A stretch of 64,000 nt of DNA from contig JBFMAB010000122.1 of NCBI GenBank assembly GCA_040755835.1, forward strand, positions 82,504 to 146,503, written 5' to 3'. The notes beneath the pieces are model-generated. The model ran no database searches. It was given only the letters and a program-made list of their open reading frames with translations, and was not told the DNA's origin. Numbering within the stretch: position 1 is the stretch's first letter; every line of letters starts with the position of its first letter. Of the stretch, positions 36,683 through 45,404 are shown one piece after another. A program made the translations under genes and the position numbers. Source of the DNA: JADLDB01 sp040755835 (GTDB taxonomy: Bacteria; Myxococcota; Myxococcia; Myxococcales; Myxococcaceae).

Positions 36683-37025
36683 CTTCGTGGCGCTCGACAG
36701 CATCCAGAAGGCCTTCCCCGGCGAGGGCAAGCCCTTCACCTGCGACAACCGGCGCAGGCCACCGGCGCGTACCAGCGCGCGCCGGTGACGCCGTCGCGCT
36801 TCGACCGCGTGGCGCGAAGCTGACGCGAAGGCGCGCACCGACGGCGAGAAGAAGGGCCTCGAAACCTTCGTCGCCGCGGGCTGCACGGCGCGCCACCTGC
36901 CGACGCCCACGCCCGCGCCCGACGCTGGGCCCGGGGAAGCCGGCGCCCGGCCTCGAGGGACGACGGGCGCGCGGACCGGGACGACGCCGAAGCCGGACCC
37001 GACGTCAGGCGGCGCCCGGGAACGC
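36683..37025 (+). pseudogene. Frameshifted remnant of a small protein gene
   Basis: Three frames in order read like one protein: TFVALDSIQKAFPGEGKPFT in the first, PAQATGAYQRAPVTPSRFDR in the second and DAKARTDGEKKGLETFVAAG with a Pro/Thr-rich C-terminal part in the third. Breaks lie near 36745 and 36825. No clear start or family can be given. Either the gene is decayed or the assembly has two indels here. This accounts for the 400-bp gap between the transferase and FecR-like genes. Confidence 0.45.
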
Positions 37026-37086
37026 GAGCGCCTCACCGGGCCTGCGCCTGGGGAGGCTTCTTCGTTTCACAGCGCGAGCAGGCGCT

Positions 37087-38310
37087 TCAGCGCACGAGCT
37101 CGCGCGCCTGCGCCACCTTCTCCCCGTTGGGGAAGCGCTTCAGGTAGTCGGCGGCGACCTTCTTCGCCTCGGCCTTCCGCTTGCTGCGCACCAGCACGTC
37201 CAGCCAGCGGCCCATGGCCTCGGGCGCGGTGTCGGCGTTGGGCGCCTCCTTCACGGCCTGGGAGAACCACCTCACCGCCTGCTGGTCGTCGTGCTCGACG
37301 TTGGCCGCGAGGTCGCCCAGGCGAATGGCGGCGGCCACGGCGGCGTCGCTGCCGGGGAAGCGCTCGCGCACCTGCAGCCACGCCTCGCGGGCGTACGCGG
37401 GGTGGCGCGCCTTCTTCGCGGTGTCGCCGAGCAGCAGCACGTCGCTCTTCGGGAGCGAGCGGGTGAGCCAGCTGAAGCCGGCCTCGTCCGCGGCTTGGAT
37501 GGCGCCGACCGCGTCGCCGGTGTCGGCGAGGTAACGCCACGACGGGCCCTGGGCCTTCGGCCGCTCCGGCGCGGCCTGCGGCGTGCGCTTCTCGGACAGC
37601 ACGCGCACCACCGGCGGCGACGTCTGCGGCGCGCGCTCGGCCTCGGCCACCGCGGGCGGCGTCTCGAGGTACAGCGAGGCGCGCGGCGGGTTGGAGAAGG
37701 CCTCCAGCTTCTGCCGCGAGGTGACGCGCTGCTTCGACAGCCCCGGGCCGTCGACCTCGACGATGCCCTCCTCCATCTCCACCTCGATGCCGCCCGCCTC
37801 CGGGTTCCACCGCAGCTCGAACTTCGTGCCCACCACGGCGACGCGGTACGGGCCGGCGTGGAAGTTCCAGCGCGTCTGCTTGTCGCGGTGCACCACCGCC
37901 ACGTGCGCGGCGCCCTTCTCGAGCAGCACATCGGCGCCGTGGGCCGTCACCTTCGTCACGCGGATCTGCGAGTCCTTGCGGAGCAGCACCTCGGTGCCGT
38001 CGCTGAAGTCGATGGCTTCGTCGCCGGCCTGCGCGAGGACAAACTCGCCAGACGAGCCGGGCTGGCCGCGCACGGTGAGGCTGAGCGGCGTCTCGGGCCA
38101 CACCACGAAGGCCACCACCGCCGCGGCGGCGGCCGCCGACAGCACGGGCACCACGAAGCGCCACATCGACGGCGCCGGCGTGTCGACGCCGTGCAGCTTC
38201 TCGGCGAAGCGCGCGCGCGCCCTCGCCAGCACGGCCTGGTCACTCGCCGGACCGGCGTTCTGCCCCTGCCGCTCCAGCGCCTCGGTGTACTTGTCGCTGA
38301 AATCCTTCAT
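37087..38310 (-). CDS. FecR-domain membrane protein with C-terminal TPR-like region
   Basis: A 407-residue single-pass protein. A short cytoplasmic part (1-48) precedes a membrane helix at about 50-71. A FecR domain at about 75-195 includes DGTEVLLRKDSQIRV and VAVVGTKFELRWN. The C-terminal third is helical and TPR-like (AVRWFSQAVKEAPNAD). Its start overlaps the stop of the ECF sigma gene by 4 bases (ATGA), and a GGAGG site precedes it, so it is the probable anti-sigma or sigma-regulating partner of that factor. Confidence 0.85.
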   Translation of the reverse strand: MKDFSDKYTEALERQGQNAGPASDQAVLARARARFAEKLHGVDTPAPSMWRFVVPVLSAAAAAAVVAFVVWPETPLSLTVRGQPGSSGEFVLAQAGDEAIDFSDGTEVLLRKDSQIRVTKVTAHGADVLLEKGAAHVAVVHRDKQTRWNFHAGPYRVAVVGTKFELRWNPEAGGIEVEMEEGIVEVDGPGLSKQRVTSRQKLEAFSNPPRASLYLETPPAVAEAERAPQTSPPVVRVLSEKRTPQAAPERPKAQGPSWRYLADTGDAVGAIQAADEAGFSWLTRSLPKSDVLLLGDTAKKARHPAYAREAWLQVRERFPGSDAAVAAAIRLGDLAANVEHDDQQAVRWFSQAVKEAPNADTAPEAMGRWLDVLVRSKRKAEAKKVAADYLKRFPNGEKVAQARELVR

Positions 38311-38942
38311 GACCCGAAGGACCTCCCTTCCGCGAGCCAGGCGCGAATCTCCGGTTCCCGCTGCACCAGCTCGTTGAACTCGGCTTCCGCCTTCCAGATG
38401 CGGCGCTTCGCCGTCGACAGCGACACGCCTACCGTCTCGGCCACCTCGGTCAGCTCCAGGCCTTCGAAGTAGCGGAGCGTGAAGCACAGTCTCTCGTCGA
38501 CGCCCAGGCGGTCCAGCACCGCCTTCACGCGCCTCAGCACGAGGCGTTCCTGCACCGCGTCGGACGTGGTGAGCGCCGGCAGGCCGCTCGTTTCGAGCGC
38601 CTCGTCGTTGCCCTCGTCGCCGCCGCCCAGCGGCAGCCACTTCCGCCAGCGGCGCTTCTTGAGCATCGAGCGCGCGGTGAAGACGGTGAGGCTGCGCAGC
38701 CAGGGCTTCAGCTTGTCGGCCTCGCGCACGCGGCCCACGCCCTCGAGCGCGCGGGAGAAGACTTCCTGCACCATGTCTTCGAGCTCGCCGTCCGCGCCCA
38801 TCACCCGGCGCAGCACCGACAGCACGTAGGGCGCGAAGCGATCGTAGAAGGCGAGCCACGCCCCGGGCCGGCGCGCGCGCAAGGCCTCGAGCAGCCGCTC
38901 GTCGCTCCCCGCAAAGGCCACCGACGGCGTCGGTCTGGTCAT
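38307..38942 (-). CDS. ECF-type RNA polymerase sigma factor
   Basis: A 211-residue sigma factor. Region 2 is seen in FYDRFAPYVLSVLRRVMG and LEDMVQEVFSRALEG, region 4 in LCFTLRYFEGLELTEVAETV with helix-turn-helix VSLSTAKRRIWKAEAEF. The ATG at 38942 is preferred over an ATG 51 bp upstream because the family domain begins soon after it. The gene is translationally coupled to the FecR-like protein, as in iron- and stress-responsive ECF systems. Confidence 0.88.
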   Translation of the reverse strand: MTRPTPSVAFAGSDERLLEALRARRPGAWLAFYDRFAPYVLSVLRRVMGADGELEDMVQEVFSRALEGVGRVREADKLKPWLRSLTVFTARSMLKKRRWRKWLPLGGGDEGNDEALETSGLPALTTSDAVQERLVLRRVKAVLDRLGVDERLCFTLRYFEGLELTEVAETVGVSLSTAKRRIWKAEAEFNELVQREPEIRAWLAEGRSFGS

Positions 38943-39104
38943 CGCAGCATCCACGCAGGCCCCCAGTCTCCCGGGGAATCTCCCGCGGTTCATCCCGTGA
39001 AAAATCAGGCAGTTATCAAGCGTGACCGGCTGATTTCGTGGATCAGCGGGCCCGCCCCTGGGGTGTGTCCGGCCGCGCAGGTGTCCTGAGGGGGTCGCCG
39101 CGGT

Positions 39105-40439
39105 TCATCCGAGGCGGAAGCGGCGGATGACGGCCTGGAGCTCTTCGGACAGGGTGGTGAGTTCCTGGGCGGACGCGGTCATCTGGCCGACGGCCTGGGA
39201 TTGCTCCTCGATGACGCGCTTGATGGCCTCGGTGGCCAGGGCGTTCTCGCGGGCGACGCCGGAGATGTCGGTGATGGCCTGCACCATGGCCTGGCTGGAT
39301 TGCTGCTGGGCCTGCGCGGCGGTGGAGATGTGGGCCACCTTGTCGGCGCCGTCCCTGGCGGAGTCGGAGATGGCGGCCATCGAGCGCACGATGAGCGAGA
39401 GGTCCTCGCGGCCCTGCGCGAGCTCTTCGATGCCCTCCTTCATCGCGGTGACGACGTGCACCGACTGGCCGGAGATGTCGCGGGCGAGGCGGCTGATGGC
39501 CTCGGCGGACTTGCCGGCGGACTCGGCCAGCTTGCGCACCTCGTCGGCGACGACGGCGAAGCCGCGGCCGTACTCACCGGCGCGCGCGGCCTCGATGGTG
39601 GCGTTGAGCGCGAGGAGGTTCGTCTGCTGCGCGACCTGGGTGATGGCGTCGACGATCTTGGAGATCTCCTGCGTCTTCTCGCCGAACTTGAAGACCTCCT
39701 GGCTGGCGGTCTCGATGCGGCTGAACACCTTGCGCACCTTCTCGCCGGCGAGTCGCGCGGCGGTGCTGCCTTCTTCAGCGGACTGCGAGGTGGCGGCAGC
39801 GGCCTTGGTCGACTCCTCGGCGGAGCGGGCGGTGCGCTGCAGCACCTCGGCCATCTCGGTGATGGTGCCCTTCGCGCGCGCCACCAGCGAGGACTGCGCC
39901 TCGGCGCCCGCGGCGATGCGCTTCATCGACTCGCCGATCTCGGAGGCCTGCGCGTTGACGCCGGTGGCCGATGCCTCGAGGCCGGTGGCCGCGTCGGCGA
40001 CGGCTTCCGCGGTGTGTTGGATGGAGGACACCAGCTCGCGCAGGTTCTCCTGCATGTCGTCGATGGCGACGGCGAGCTCGTCGATGTCGTCGCGCACGCT
40101 GGACGCGTCGAGCTGCACGCGCCGCGAGAGGTCGCCGCGCGAAATCTCAAGCGCCGTCTGCGACAGCTGCTGCACGCGCGCGACGCGCAACAGCAGCCAC
40201 GGCAGGGTCACCGCGAGGATGAGCGTCACCAGGAAGGCCGCGATGATTTTCAGCGCCCAGTCCCACGCGTTGCCCACGTAGAAGACGCCCACCAGGGCGG
40301 TGGCCAGTACCACGTAGCCGGCGAGGATCTTCAAATGCAGCGACACCTGCGCCCGCCGCACGTCCCCCTGCCGCACGACGCGCTCCACCGGCTGCCGCCT
40401 CGACAGCCCACCAGCCGCCACGTCGGAGGGTCTGCGCAC
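39105..40439 (-). CDS. Methyl-accepting chemotaxis protein without a periplasmic sensor
   Basis: A chemoreceptor of up to 444 residues. Two membrane helices are almost adjacent (ILAGYVVLATALVGVFYVG and ALKIIAAFLVTLILAVTLPW), leaving only a few residues outside the membrane. A HAMP-like segment follows (LSQTALEISRGDLSRRV), then a long coiled coil with the conserved tip EISKIVDAITQVAQQTNLLA and IEAARAGEYGRGFAVVADEV. With no ectodomain it probably senses the membrane or an internal signal, or needs a partner. The start is uncertain: GTG at 40439 or one of several GTG codons up to 100 bp downstream. Confidence 0.92.
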   Translation of the reverse strand: MRRPSDVAAGGLSRRQPVERVVRQGDVRRAQVSLHLKILAGYVVLATALVGVFYVGNAWDWALKIIAAFLVTLILAVTLPWLLLRVARVQQLSQTALEISRGDLSRRVQLDASSVRDDIDELAVAIDDMQENLRELVSSIQHTAEAVADAATGLEASATGVNAQASEIGESMKRIAAGAEAQSSLVARAKGTITEMAEVLQRTARSAEESTKAAAATSQSAEEGSTAARLAGEKVRKVFSRIETASQEVFKFGEKTQEISKIVDAITQVAQQTNLLALNATIEAARAGEYGRGFAVVADEVRKLAESAGKSAEAISRLARDISGQSVHVVTAMKEGIEELAQGREDLSLIVRSMAAISDSARDGADKVAHISTAAQAQQQSSQAMVQAITDISGVARENALATEAIKRVIEEQSQAVGQMTASAQELTTLSEELQAVIRRFRLG

Positions 40440-40651
40440 GAGGGGGAGATTTAGCCCCAGACGCCCCCGCCCTCCAGTTTGCTCCGGCTGTTGCCAGGCC
40501 GGGCTTCAGGAGCGCAAGGCGCCGCGCGCGCGGGCGAAGCTGCACGTCGCGTCCGAGGCAGCCTGAGTCCACAGGCCTGTCGCACCTGCACCCACCGCCC
40601 GAGAAGAACGCGACGCGCCGGGGCGGGCGTGTAGACTCGCAGCGGTTTCGC

Positions 40652-42685
40652 GTGGCCACGCCCAGCTTCATCGCCCCGACCAGTCCGCTCGATCGGCGGC
40701 GGCTCGGGAAGTATGAGGTGCTGTGCCGTCTGTCGACGGGCGGCATGAGCGAGATCTACCTCGCGCACCAGACGGGCCTGGCGGGCTTCAACAAGTTGGT
40801 GGTGCTGAAGACCATTCTCCCCGACATCGGCGGGGAAGAAGACTTCGTGCGCATGTTCCTCGACGAGGCCCGCACGACGGCGGCCTTCAACCACCCGAAC
40901 ATCGCGCAGGTGTACGAGCTGGACACGGACGACGGCCAGCTCTTCATGGCGATGGAGTTCGTCCAGGGTTGCACGCTGGTGGAGATGGCGCGGGCCTGCC
41001 GCGCGGCGCGCGAGGCGATCCCCATCGGCTTCACGCTGGCGGCGGTGCGTGACACCGCGCTGGCGCTCCACTACGCGCACACCTTCACCGACGCGCGCGG
41101 CCGCAAGCAGATCGTCATCCACCGCGACGTCGCCGAGAAGAACATCATGGTGACGTACGAGGGCGTCACCAAGCTGCTGGACTTCGGCATCGCCAAGGCG
41201 CTGGGGCGCTCGGGCCGCACCGGCGTGGGCATGGTGAAGGGGACGAGCGGCTACATGTCCCCCGAGCAGATCCGCGGCGAGCCGCTCGACGGGCGCAGCG
41301 ACATCTTCGCGTTGGGGGTGGTGGCCCACGAGTGCCTCACCGGCCTGCGGCTCTTCCACGGCAAGTCGCCCGAGGAAGGGATGATGGCGGCGCTCAAGGA
41401 GAACGTCGTCCCGCCGTCGAGGTGGAACCCGCAGGTGCCGCCGGCGGTGGACGCGGTCGTGCTCAAGGCGCTGCAGCGCGATCGCGAAGCGCGCTTCGCC
41501 ACGGCCCTGGAGTTCGCGCGCGAAATCGACCGCGTCGGCCACGGGCTCATCTGGCACCCGGAGCAGAGCGGCGAGCTGGTGCTGAAGTACTTCAACGACC
41601 GCCGTGCCGAGACGCGCCGGTTGCTCGAGTCGTCCGTCAACCAGGAGGTGACCGGCGAGATCCGGGTGAAGTCCATCATCCAGAAGGTGCGCGCCACCGC
41701 GTCGACGCCGGGCACGGACGCTCCGAAACCCGAGCAGGCCACGCCCGCGCCCACCCCCGTCATCAGCGCGGCGCTGCGGCGCCCGACGCAGAACATGCCG
41801 CCGGCGACGCAGGGCACGGCGCCGAACATCAACCCTGTCACGCTGCGGCAGCCCGACCCGACCACCTCGCCGGCGCGCCCGAAGGTGCTGCGCGCCGACC
41901 CGCCGCCGGCCCCCGCGCCGCGCGCCATCGACCTGACGCCGCGGGCGAGCGAGTTCGACGACGACGAGGCCGACGCGAAGACGATTCCCGCGGCGGCGCT
42001 GCCCGACGAGGTCCGCGAGCTCCGCAAGCGCATGCTGGAGGCCGCTCAGGCGAAGAAGGCCTCGCCCACCGGCACCACCACGCCCGTCGCTGCGTCGGTG
42101 CGAACGAGCCGTCCGGACACCAGCTCCATCACCGAGCCCACGCCCGTGCAGCCGCCGGCGCCGGTGGTGGCCTCCGCCGCCCGCGCCAACCTCGCCACGG
42201 AGCCGGAGCGCCGGCCGGTGCTGCCGGTGACGGACGCGAGCCCGGCGCTCAAGGTGCCACCGCGCGACACCGACGGCGACACGCTCAGCATCACCAACCG
42301 CGGGTCGCCGCCCACCGACTGGGACGACGACGACGTGGGCGCGCGCACCACCATCGCCCGCCCCGACGAGGTGCTGGGGCAGATCAAGAAGCAGCAGTCC
42401 GACGACGACCTCCGCGCGACGCAGGAGCGCGAGCCCTCGTCGGTGTACCTGCGCGAGGTGCGCTGGCGGAGCCGCGCGTTGATGGTGGTGCTGGTGGCGA
42501 TGGCGCTGCTCGCCGTCGTGGGCATCCTGGTGCTGCTGGAGGTCATCCCCCTGGGCGCCGCCGACGAGCCGCAGGCGGAAGCAATACCCGCCGTCGTCCA
42601 ACCCACGGCAGACACCGCGGCCGAGGCGCCGCCCGAGCCGCTGCCCGACGTCCCCGCGCCCACACCCGCGCCGAACAAGAGGTAG
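40652..42685 (+). CDS. Ser/Thr protein kinase with a C-terminal membrane helix
   Basis: A 677-residue kinase from GTG 40652. The catalytic domain spans about 18-290: STGGMSEIYLAHQ, VVLKTI, HRDVAEKNIMV (the lysine of HRDxK is replaced by A, the N is kept), LDFGIAKAL and GYMSPEQIRG. A long Pro/Ala/Thr-rich disordered region follows (about 340-600), probably a target for phosphorylation, and a single membrane helix lies at about 609-633, leaving a short Pro-rich tail of about 45 residues outside. Many myxobacterial kinases of this group have the same loop variant. Confidence 0.9.
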   Translation: MATPSFIAPTSPLDRRRLGKYEVLCRLSTGGMSEIYLAHQTGLAGFNKLVVLKTILPDIGGEEDFVRMFLDEARTTAAFNHPNIAQVYELDTDDGQLFMAMEFVQGCTLVEMARACRAAREAIPIGFTLAAVRDTALALHYAHTFTDARGRKQIVIHRDVAEKNIMVTYEGVTKLLDFGIAKALGRSGRTGVGMVKGTSGYMSPEQIRGEPLDGRSDIFALGVVAHECLTGLRLFHGKSPEEGMMAALKENVVPPSRWNPQVPPAVDAVVLKALQRDREARFATALEFAREIDRVGHGLIWHPEQSGELVLKYFNDRRAETRRLLESSVNQEVTGEIRVKSIIQKVRATASTPGTDAPKPEQATPAPTPVISAALRRPTQNMPPATQGTAPNINPVTLRQPDPTTSPARPKVLRADPPPAPAPRAIDLTPRASEFDDDEADAKTIPAAALPDEVRELRKRMLEAAQAKKASPTGTTTPVAASVRTSRPDTSSITEPTPVQPPAPVVASAARANLATEPERRPVLPVTDASPALKVPPRDTDGDTLSITNRGSPPTDWDDDDVGARTTIARPDEVLGQIKKQQSDDDLRATQEREPSSVYLREVRWRSRALMVVLVAMALLAVVGILVLLEVIPLGAADEPQAEAIPAVVQPTADTAAEAPPEPLPDVPAPTPAPNKR

Positions 42686-43013
42686 CGCGAAAGTCCTCCC
42701 CGCGCCTGAAGCCCCGAGCCACGCGTTGCTCGCGCCCGGGGGTCCGCGGCCGAGCGACGAGCGCTGCGGGCCGCCGGGGAGCGGCGCCACCACCTCGCCC
42801 ATGCCCCCGACGTGCAGTGGCTGACGGCCGGCGTGCGGCGGTGAGGGCGGGTACGGACCACACGTGCGCGCCGGGGCTCGAACCTCTCCGGGCAGAGCGC
42901 CAGGGGCGGCACCGGCACCGCGGTGCCCGGGCCGACGGACGGCGCCCGGGCGCTTCGCGTCCTTCGGGGCGGAGAGGAGCGACCGCACGGGCGCCGCGCG
43001 GCACGACGCGCCC
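42686..43013. other. Intergenic stretch without a supported gene
   Basis: These 328 very GC-rich bases hold no convincing reading frame on either strand and no hairpin followed by a T-tract. A T-loop-like GTTCGAG on the minus strand near 42880 is not flanked by a pairing stem, so it is not a tRNA. Confidence 0.5.
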
Positions 43014-43575
43014 ATGCGGACGCGCGTCTTCGGGCTCTCGACTGGCCTCGCGCTGTCCGTGCTGTCCCTCGCCGCGTGCGGGGCCGCCGCGCCGGCGTGC
43101 GCCGGCGACGCGTGTGCGCGCGAGGCCGCCGGCTGCGCGCACACGGCGGGCACCTGCGCGATGAATTCCTCCGGCTCGTCGTGCACGCAGGCGTGCGAGG
43201 GCCCGGCGGCCTGCGCGCTGGACCTCGGCGGCGCCGCGTCGGCGACGTGTATCTGCACGGCGAGCTGCACCGGCACCGCGGGCGACGACGTCACGCTCCT
43301 GCAACAGCAGCTCGACGTGCTCGGTGAACGCCGGCGCGCGCCTCACTGCCACTTGCACCAGCTCGTCGAAGGGCACCTTCCAGGGCGGGTCCGGCACCGG
43401 CGTGCGCTGCAGCAACAGCGCGGAGTGCGCACTCGCGTGCACCGGCATGAGCTGCGCCATCCTCTACAACGACAGCGCGAGTTTCACGTGCACGGGTGCG
43501 GCCTGCGGCATCACCTGCCGCGCGGGCCACGCCACGACGTGTCCCGACGGCCGGCTGGTGTGTGGCACGTCGTGA
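43014..43575 (+). pseudogene. Cys-rich lipoprotein gene with a frameshift
   Basis: The frame from ATG 43014 encodes a signal peptide and lipobox (LSLAAC) followed by Cys-rich sequence up to CTASCTGTAGDDVT. From about 43291 the Cys-rich reading moves to another frame: SCNSSSTCSVNAGARLTATC and onward to a stop at 43575 (CPDGRLVCGTS). The two parts join naturally near 43291-43297, so one base is missing or extra. The repaired protein of about 187 residues would be a secreted disulfide-rich lipoprotein, a common myxobacterial type. Sequencing error or real loss cannot be told apart here. Confidence 0.7.
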
Positions 43576-43652
43576 TGACGCGCGCCACCGCGTCGGTCTT
43601 CCTCCGCCTGGCCGTCGTCCTGCCCGAAGGTGTGCAAGGTTTACCCCGGTCC

Positions 43653-44444
43653 ATGGCCCGTCCCCGCAAACCGCCCAAGTGGCTGGAGGCCGCCCGGCAA
43701 CGCCCTCCCGGCGGAGGAAACGACTGGCTCGCGCGGGCCCTGTCGCGCGCCGGCGCGCTGCCCTTCGGCGACGCGGAGGCCGCGGTGCGGGCGGGCCGCG
43801 TCACCGTCGACGGGCGCGTCGTCACGCAGCCGCTCGCGCCGGTGACGGCCACCGCTCGCGTCGCCGTGGACGGGAAGCCCGTGGACGTGAAGCCGACCAC
43901 GCGCGTGGTGATGTTCCACAAGCCGGCGGGGCTGGTGACGGCGGGCAGGGACGCCGAGGGGCGGGGCACCGTCTTCGAGGCGCTCCGCCGCGCGCTGCCG
44001 CCCGCCCTGCAGGGCTACGGCTGGCACGCGGTGGGCCGGCTCGACCGCGACACCACCGGGCTGTTGCTGTTCACCAACGACGAGCGCTTCGTCGCGCACG
44101 CCACGCGGCCCGAGACGCACCTTCCGAAGCGCTACGTGGCGCGCGTCGGCGCGAAGGTGACGGAGGCGAAGCTGGCGCAGCTGCGCGCTGGCGTGACGCT
44201 GGAGCCCGGCGTCATCTCGAAGCCGGCGGGCGCGCAGGCGCGCGGCGACGACGTGGTGGAGCTGACGCTGACAGAGGGCCGCTACCACCAGGTGAAGCGC
44301 ATGCTGAACGCGGTGGGGCTGCCGACGCTGGCGCTGCACCGCGAGGCGGTGGGCGCGCTGGTGCTGGACGTGGCGGTGGGCGCGGTGCGGGAGCTGTCGG
44401 CCGACGAGGTGCGCGAGGCCCTCGGCTACGCGCCGCGTGCCTAA
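43653..44444 (+). CDS. RsuA/RluB-family rRNA pseudouridine synthase
   Basis: A 263-residue protein with an N-terminal S4 domain (SRAGALPFGDAEAAVRAGRV, DGRVV) and the catalytic domain with the aspartate motif GRLDRDTTGLLLFT, HKPAGLVTA, and EGRYHQVKRML. Enzymes of this family convert specific uridines of 16S or 23S rRNA to pseudouridine. The N-terminus is basic, as expected for an rRNA binder. It converges on the DoxX-like gene with a 4-bp overlap of stops. Confidence 0.9.
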   Translation: MARPRKPPKWLEAARQRPPGGGNDWLARALSRAGALPFGDAEAAVRAGRVTVDGRVVTQPLAPVTATARVAVDGKPVDVKPTTRVVMFHKPAGLVTAGRDAEGRGTVFEALRRALPPALQGYGWHAVGRLDRDTTGLLLFTNDERFVAHATRPETHLPKRYVARVGAKVTEAKLAQLRAGVTLEPGVISKPAGAQARGDDVVELTLTEGRYHQVKRMLNAVGLPTLALHREAVGALVLDVAVGAVRELSADEVREALGYAPRA

Positions 44445-44851
44445 CTCAGAGACGCGCCCTGCAGCAGCACCGCGCCGACGGCCGCGATGACGTACGGCAC
44501 CATGCCCGCGGCGGCCGCGTAGTCCCTGGCGAGGCGCTGACCGAGGAAGAGCGAGAGGAGCGAGACGCCCGCGACGCACGCGCCGAGGAACGCCACCGCG
44601 CTGTGTCGCGTGAAGACGTTGGCGAGGCACCCGGCGGCCGACAGCACGCCGGCCAGCACCTCGAGCACCGTGATGGTGAAGAGCATCAAGCGCGGGAAGC
44701 GGCCCAGCGGCGTCTTCGCGAGGTAGCCGCCGATGTATTCGCGGTTCCCCTTCCAATCGAGCACCTTGTCGAGGCCCGACTGCAGGAAGAGGACGCTGAA
44801 GAAGGCGCTCGCCAGCACCTGCGCTGCCCAGAGGCTCACGGAGTGCGTCAT
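44441..44851 (-). CDS. DoxX-like integral membrane protein
   Basis: A 136-residue protein with four predicted membrane helices: LWAAQVLASAFFSVLFLQSG, a helix with FTITVLEVLAGVLSAAGC, VAFLGACVAGVSLLSLFLG and YVIAAVGAVLLQG. The first segment with SGLDKVLDW agrees with DoxX/MauE-type proteins, which are associated with quinone-linked redox partners. No such partner is nearby. A TTG start 21 bp upstream is possible. Confidence 0.75.
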   Translation of the reverse strand: MTHSVSLWAAQVLASAFFSVLFLQSGLDKVLDWKGNREYIGGYLAKTPLGRFPRLMLFTITVLEVLAGVLSAAGCLANVFTRHSAVAFLGACVAGVSLLSLFLGQRLARDYAAAAGMVPYVIAAVGAVLLQGASLS

Positions 44852-44879
44852 GGGCGAGAGCTTGTAGCTCAATCCGCCG

Positions 44880-45368
44880 TCAGCCGCCCTTCAGCAGCGT
44901 CAGCAGCGTCCGGGGCAGGAGGAAGCGCAAGCTGGCCTGGCCCAGCGTGATGACGGCGCCGTCGTGCAGCGGCACGCGCGCGCCCTTGGCCACCGCGTCC
45001 CCGTCGAGCCACGTGCCATTCTTCGACTGCGCGTCGCACAGCATCCACGTCTTCTGGCGCTCGTCGAACTGCAGCCAGGCGTGGAAGCGGCTCACCGAGG
45101 TGTCGTCGATGATGACGTCGTTGGACTCCACGCGGCCCAGCGTGATGCCCATGGGGAACGCGTTGTTGGTGCGCTGGGCCTTCTCGACGAAGAAGAGCTG
45201 CGGGTCGCTGTCCTCGGGCGGCTTGCCCACCACCAGGGCGCCCGTCTTCTCCCAGTCCTCGGCGGCCGCCGCGCCCTTGCGCTCGAAGAGGAGCACCGGC
45301 GTGGTGAGGCGGAGCTCGACCGCTCGGGGGTCCTTGCGCCACTGCTGGGAGAGGTCGCTGAGCAGCAT
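44880..45368 (-). CDS. FHA-domain protein
   Basis: A 162-residue protein with a C-terminal FHA domain (about 70-158): GITLGRVESNDVIIDDTSVS, RFHAWLQF and AQSKNGTWLDG carry the conserved phosphothreonine-binding residues. The N-terminal part is a helical and charged extension (LTTPVLLFERKGAAAAEDWE). FHA proteins dock on substrates of Ser/Thr kinases, several of which are encoded in this window; it has no output domain of its own. Confidence 0.9.
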   Translation of the reverse strand: MLLSDLSQQWRKDPRAVELRLTTPVLLFERKGAAAAEDWEKTGALVVGKPPEDSDPQLFFVEKAQRTNNAFPMGITLGRVESNDVIIDDTSVSRFHAWLQFDERQKTWMLCDAQSKNGTWLDGDAVAKGARVPLHDGAVITLGQASLRFLLPRTLLTLLKGG

Positions 45369-45404
45369 GCGTTCGCGGACGGCGAGGCTAGCAGCACCGC
45401 CAAT

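Noticed and set aside
39030..39047. GCTGAT/ATCAGC inverted repeat between the chemoreceptor and sigma genes
   Set aside because: Six-base arms without a T-tract or a second copy are expected by chance; not enough for an operator or terminator call.
42871..42890. GTTCGAG-like T-loop on the minus strand, suggesting a tRNA
   Set aside because: The bases on either side do not form the T stem and no acceptor, D or anticodon arms can be built around it.
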